From: Fidelibacterota bacterium UBA6817
GTDB lineage: Bacteria; Fidelibacterota; Fidelibacteria; Fidelibacterales; Fidelibacteraceae
DNA: 6,497 bases
Direction: 5' to 3'
Assembly: GCA_002452555.1 (NCBI GenBank)
Contig: DKER01000152.1
Location: 21,500 to 27,996, forward strand
Under the pieces are notes generated by a model. It searched no databases. It saw nothing but the letters and a program-made list of their open reading frames with translations, and was not told where the DNA came from. Shown piece by piece: positions 6,292 through 6,497 of this stretch. The position numbers and the translations under genes are program-made. Position 1 is the stretch's first letter. The number at the start of each line of letters is the position of its first letter.

Positions 6292-6395
6292 GTTGAGAGG
6301 TTGAGACGTTGAAAGGTTGAGAGGTTGAGACGTTTAGACGTTCAGAAGTTCAAGAGTTCAAGGGCTCAAGGGTTCATGGGCTCATGGGCTCAAGT
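6292..6395. repeat. Tandem array of thirteen 8-bp units
   Basis: The segment divides without any gap into thirteen 8-bp units. They begin GTTGAGAG, GTTGAGAC, GTTGAAAG, GTTGAGAG, GTTGAGAC, pass through GTTTAGAC, GTTCAGAA, GTTCAAGA, GTTCAAGG and end GCTCAAGG, GTTCATGG, GCTCATGG, GCTCAAGT. Neighbouring units are more alike than distant ones, so the sequence drifts steadily along the array. The 8-bp period does not keep a reading frame and no gene lies here. The array starts 30 bp after the oxidoreductase stop codon. Drift plus perfect phase suggests growth by slippage or local duplication. Confidence 0.9.
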
Positions 6396-6417
6396 ACACC
6401 TATGAGGACTAATTGCC

Positions 6418-6459
6418 TGACGACTGACGACTGTTGACTGTTGACTGTTGACTGTCGAC
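6418..6459. repeat. Tandem array of six 7-bp units
   Basis: Six contiguous heptamers are present: TGACGAC twice, TGTTGAC three times, TGTCGAC once (consensus TGWYGAC). The array follows the octamer array after 22 bp and runs directly into the hairpin element at 6460. The first units are one base different from the reverse complement of the unit at 8-14, so both ends of the window carry related heptamers in opposite orientation. The array is non-coding. Confidence 0.85.
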
Positions 6460-6488
6460 GTTCAATCCCCGCTTTGCGGGGTTCAATC
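6460..6488. repeat. GC-rich hairpin bounded by 8-bp direct repeats
   Basis: A 6-bp perfect stem CCCCGC / GCGGGG (6467-6472 and 6476-6481) closes a TTT loop. GTTCAATC occurs at 6460-6467 and again 21 bp later at 6481-6488, overlapping the stem edges. No T tract follows on either strand, so it is not a standard intrinsic terminator. It could be a small palindromic repeat element, the footprint of one, or a structure belonging to a gene beyond the window. Confidence 0.55.
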
Positions 6489-6497
6489 ACCTCACGT

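Noticed and set aside
6292..6488. CRISPR-like array at the right end
   Set aside because: The units are 7-8 bp and contiguous without unique spacers, and no cas gene is present, so these are simple tandem repeats.

Overview
The window reads as ordinary chromosomal DNA from a moderately AT-rich, Gram-negative-type bacterium. Standard ATG starts, good Shine-Dalgarno sites, sigma70-like promoters and a lipobox-bearing lipoprotein support this. The gene styles (a lipoprotein oligoendopeptidase F, a large SSS symporter with a GGGGYVAQR...RPWPW core) and the short heptamer/octamer intergenic repeats would fit an uncultured member of the Bacteroidetes/Ignavibacteria/Marinimicrobia-like (FCB) assemblage. 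That placement is inference; no marker in the window fixes the phylum.

Layout. Bases 1-108 hold no gene but contain part of a 7-bp repeat (1-21) and a degenerate 20-bp-period repeat. Next, all on the minus strand and read right to left, come pepF (2942-4825, a predicted lipoprotein M3 metallopeptidase), an SSS-family Na+/solute symporter (946-2850), and the ribosomal protein pair rplU-rpmA (424-738 and 157-408). The ribosomal pair ends at a strong intrinsic terminator (109-135) and has its own good promoter at 771-799. A 453-bp AT-rich divergent intergenic region (4826-5278) separates pepF from a plus-strand Gfo/Idh/MocA-family oxidoreductase (5279-6262). Downstream of that gene, 6292-6488 is a composite of simple repeats: thirteen drifting 8-bp units, six 7-bp units, and a GC-rich hairpin between direct repeats.

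How the genes may work together. rplU-rpmA is a housekeeping transcription unit for the 50S subunit. pepF and the symporter are 91 bp apart in the same direction. Because PepF carries a lipoprotein signal, it may trim oligopeptides outside the cytoplasm while the symporter imports a Na+-coupled solute; the symporter's substrate cannot be read from sequence. The oxidoreductase is transcribed away from them and its substrate is unknown.

I found no CRISPR array, transposase, phage gene, toxin-antitoxin pair, tRNA or rRNA, and no convincing new multi-gene system. The most unusual signals are the repeat composite at the right end, its inverted heptamer relative at the left edge, and the lipoprotein form of PepF.
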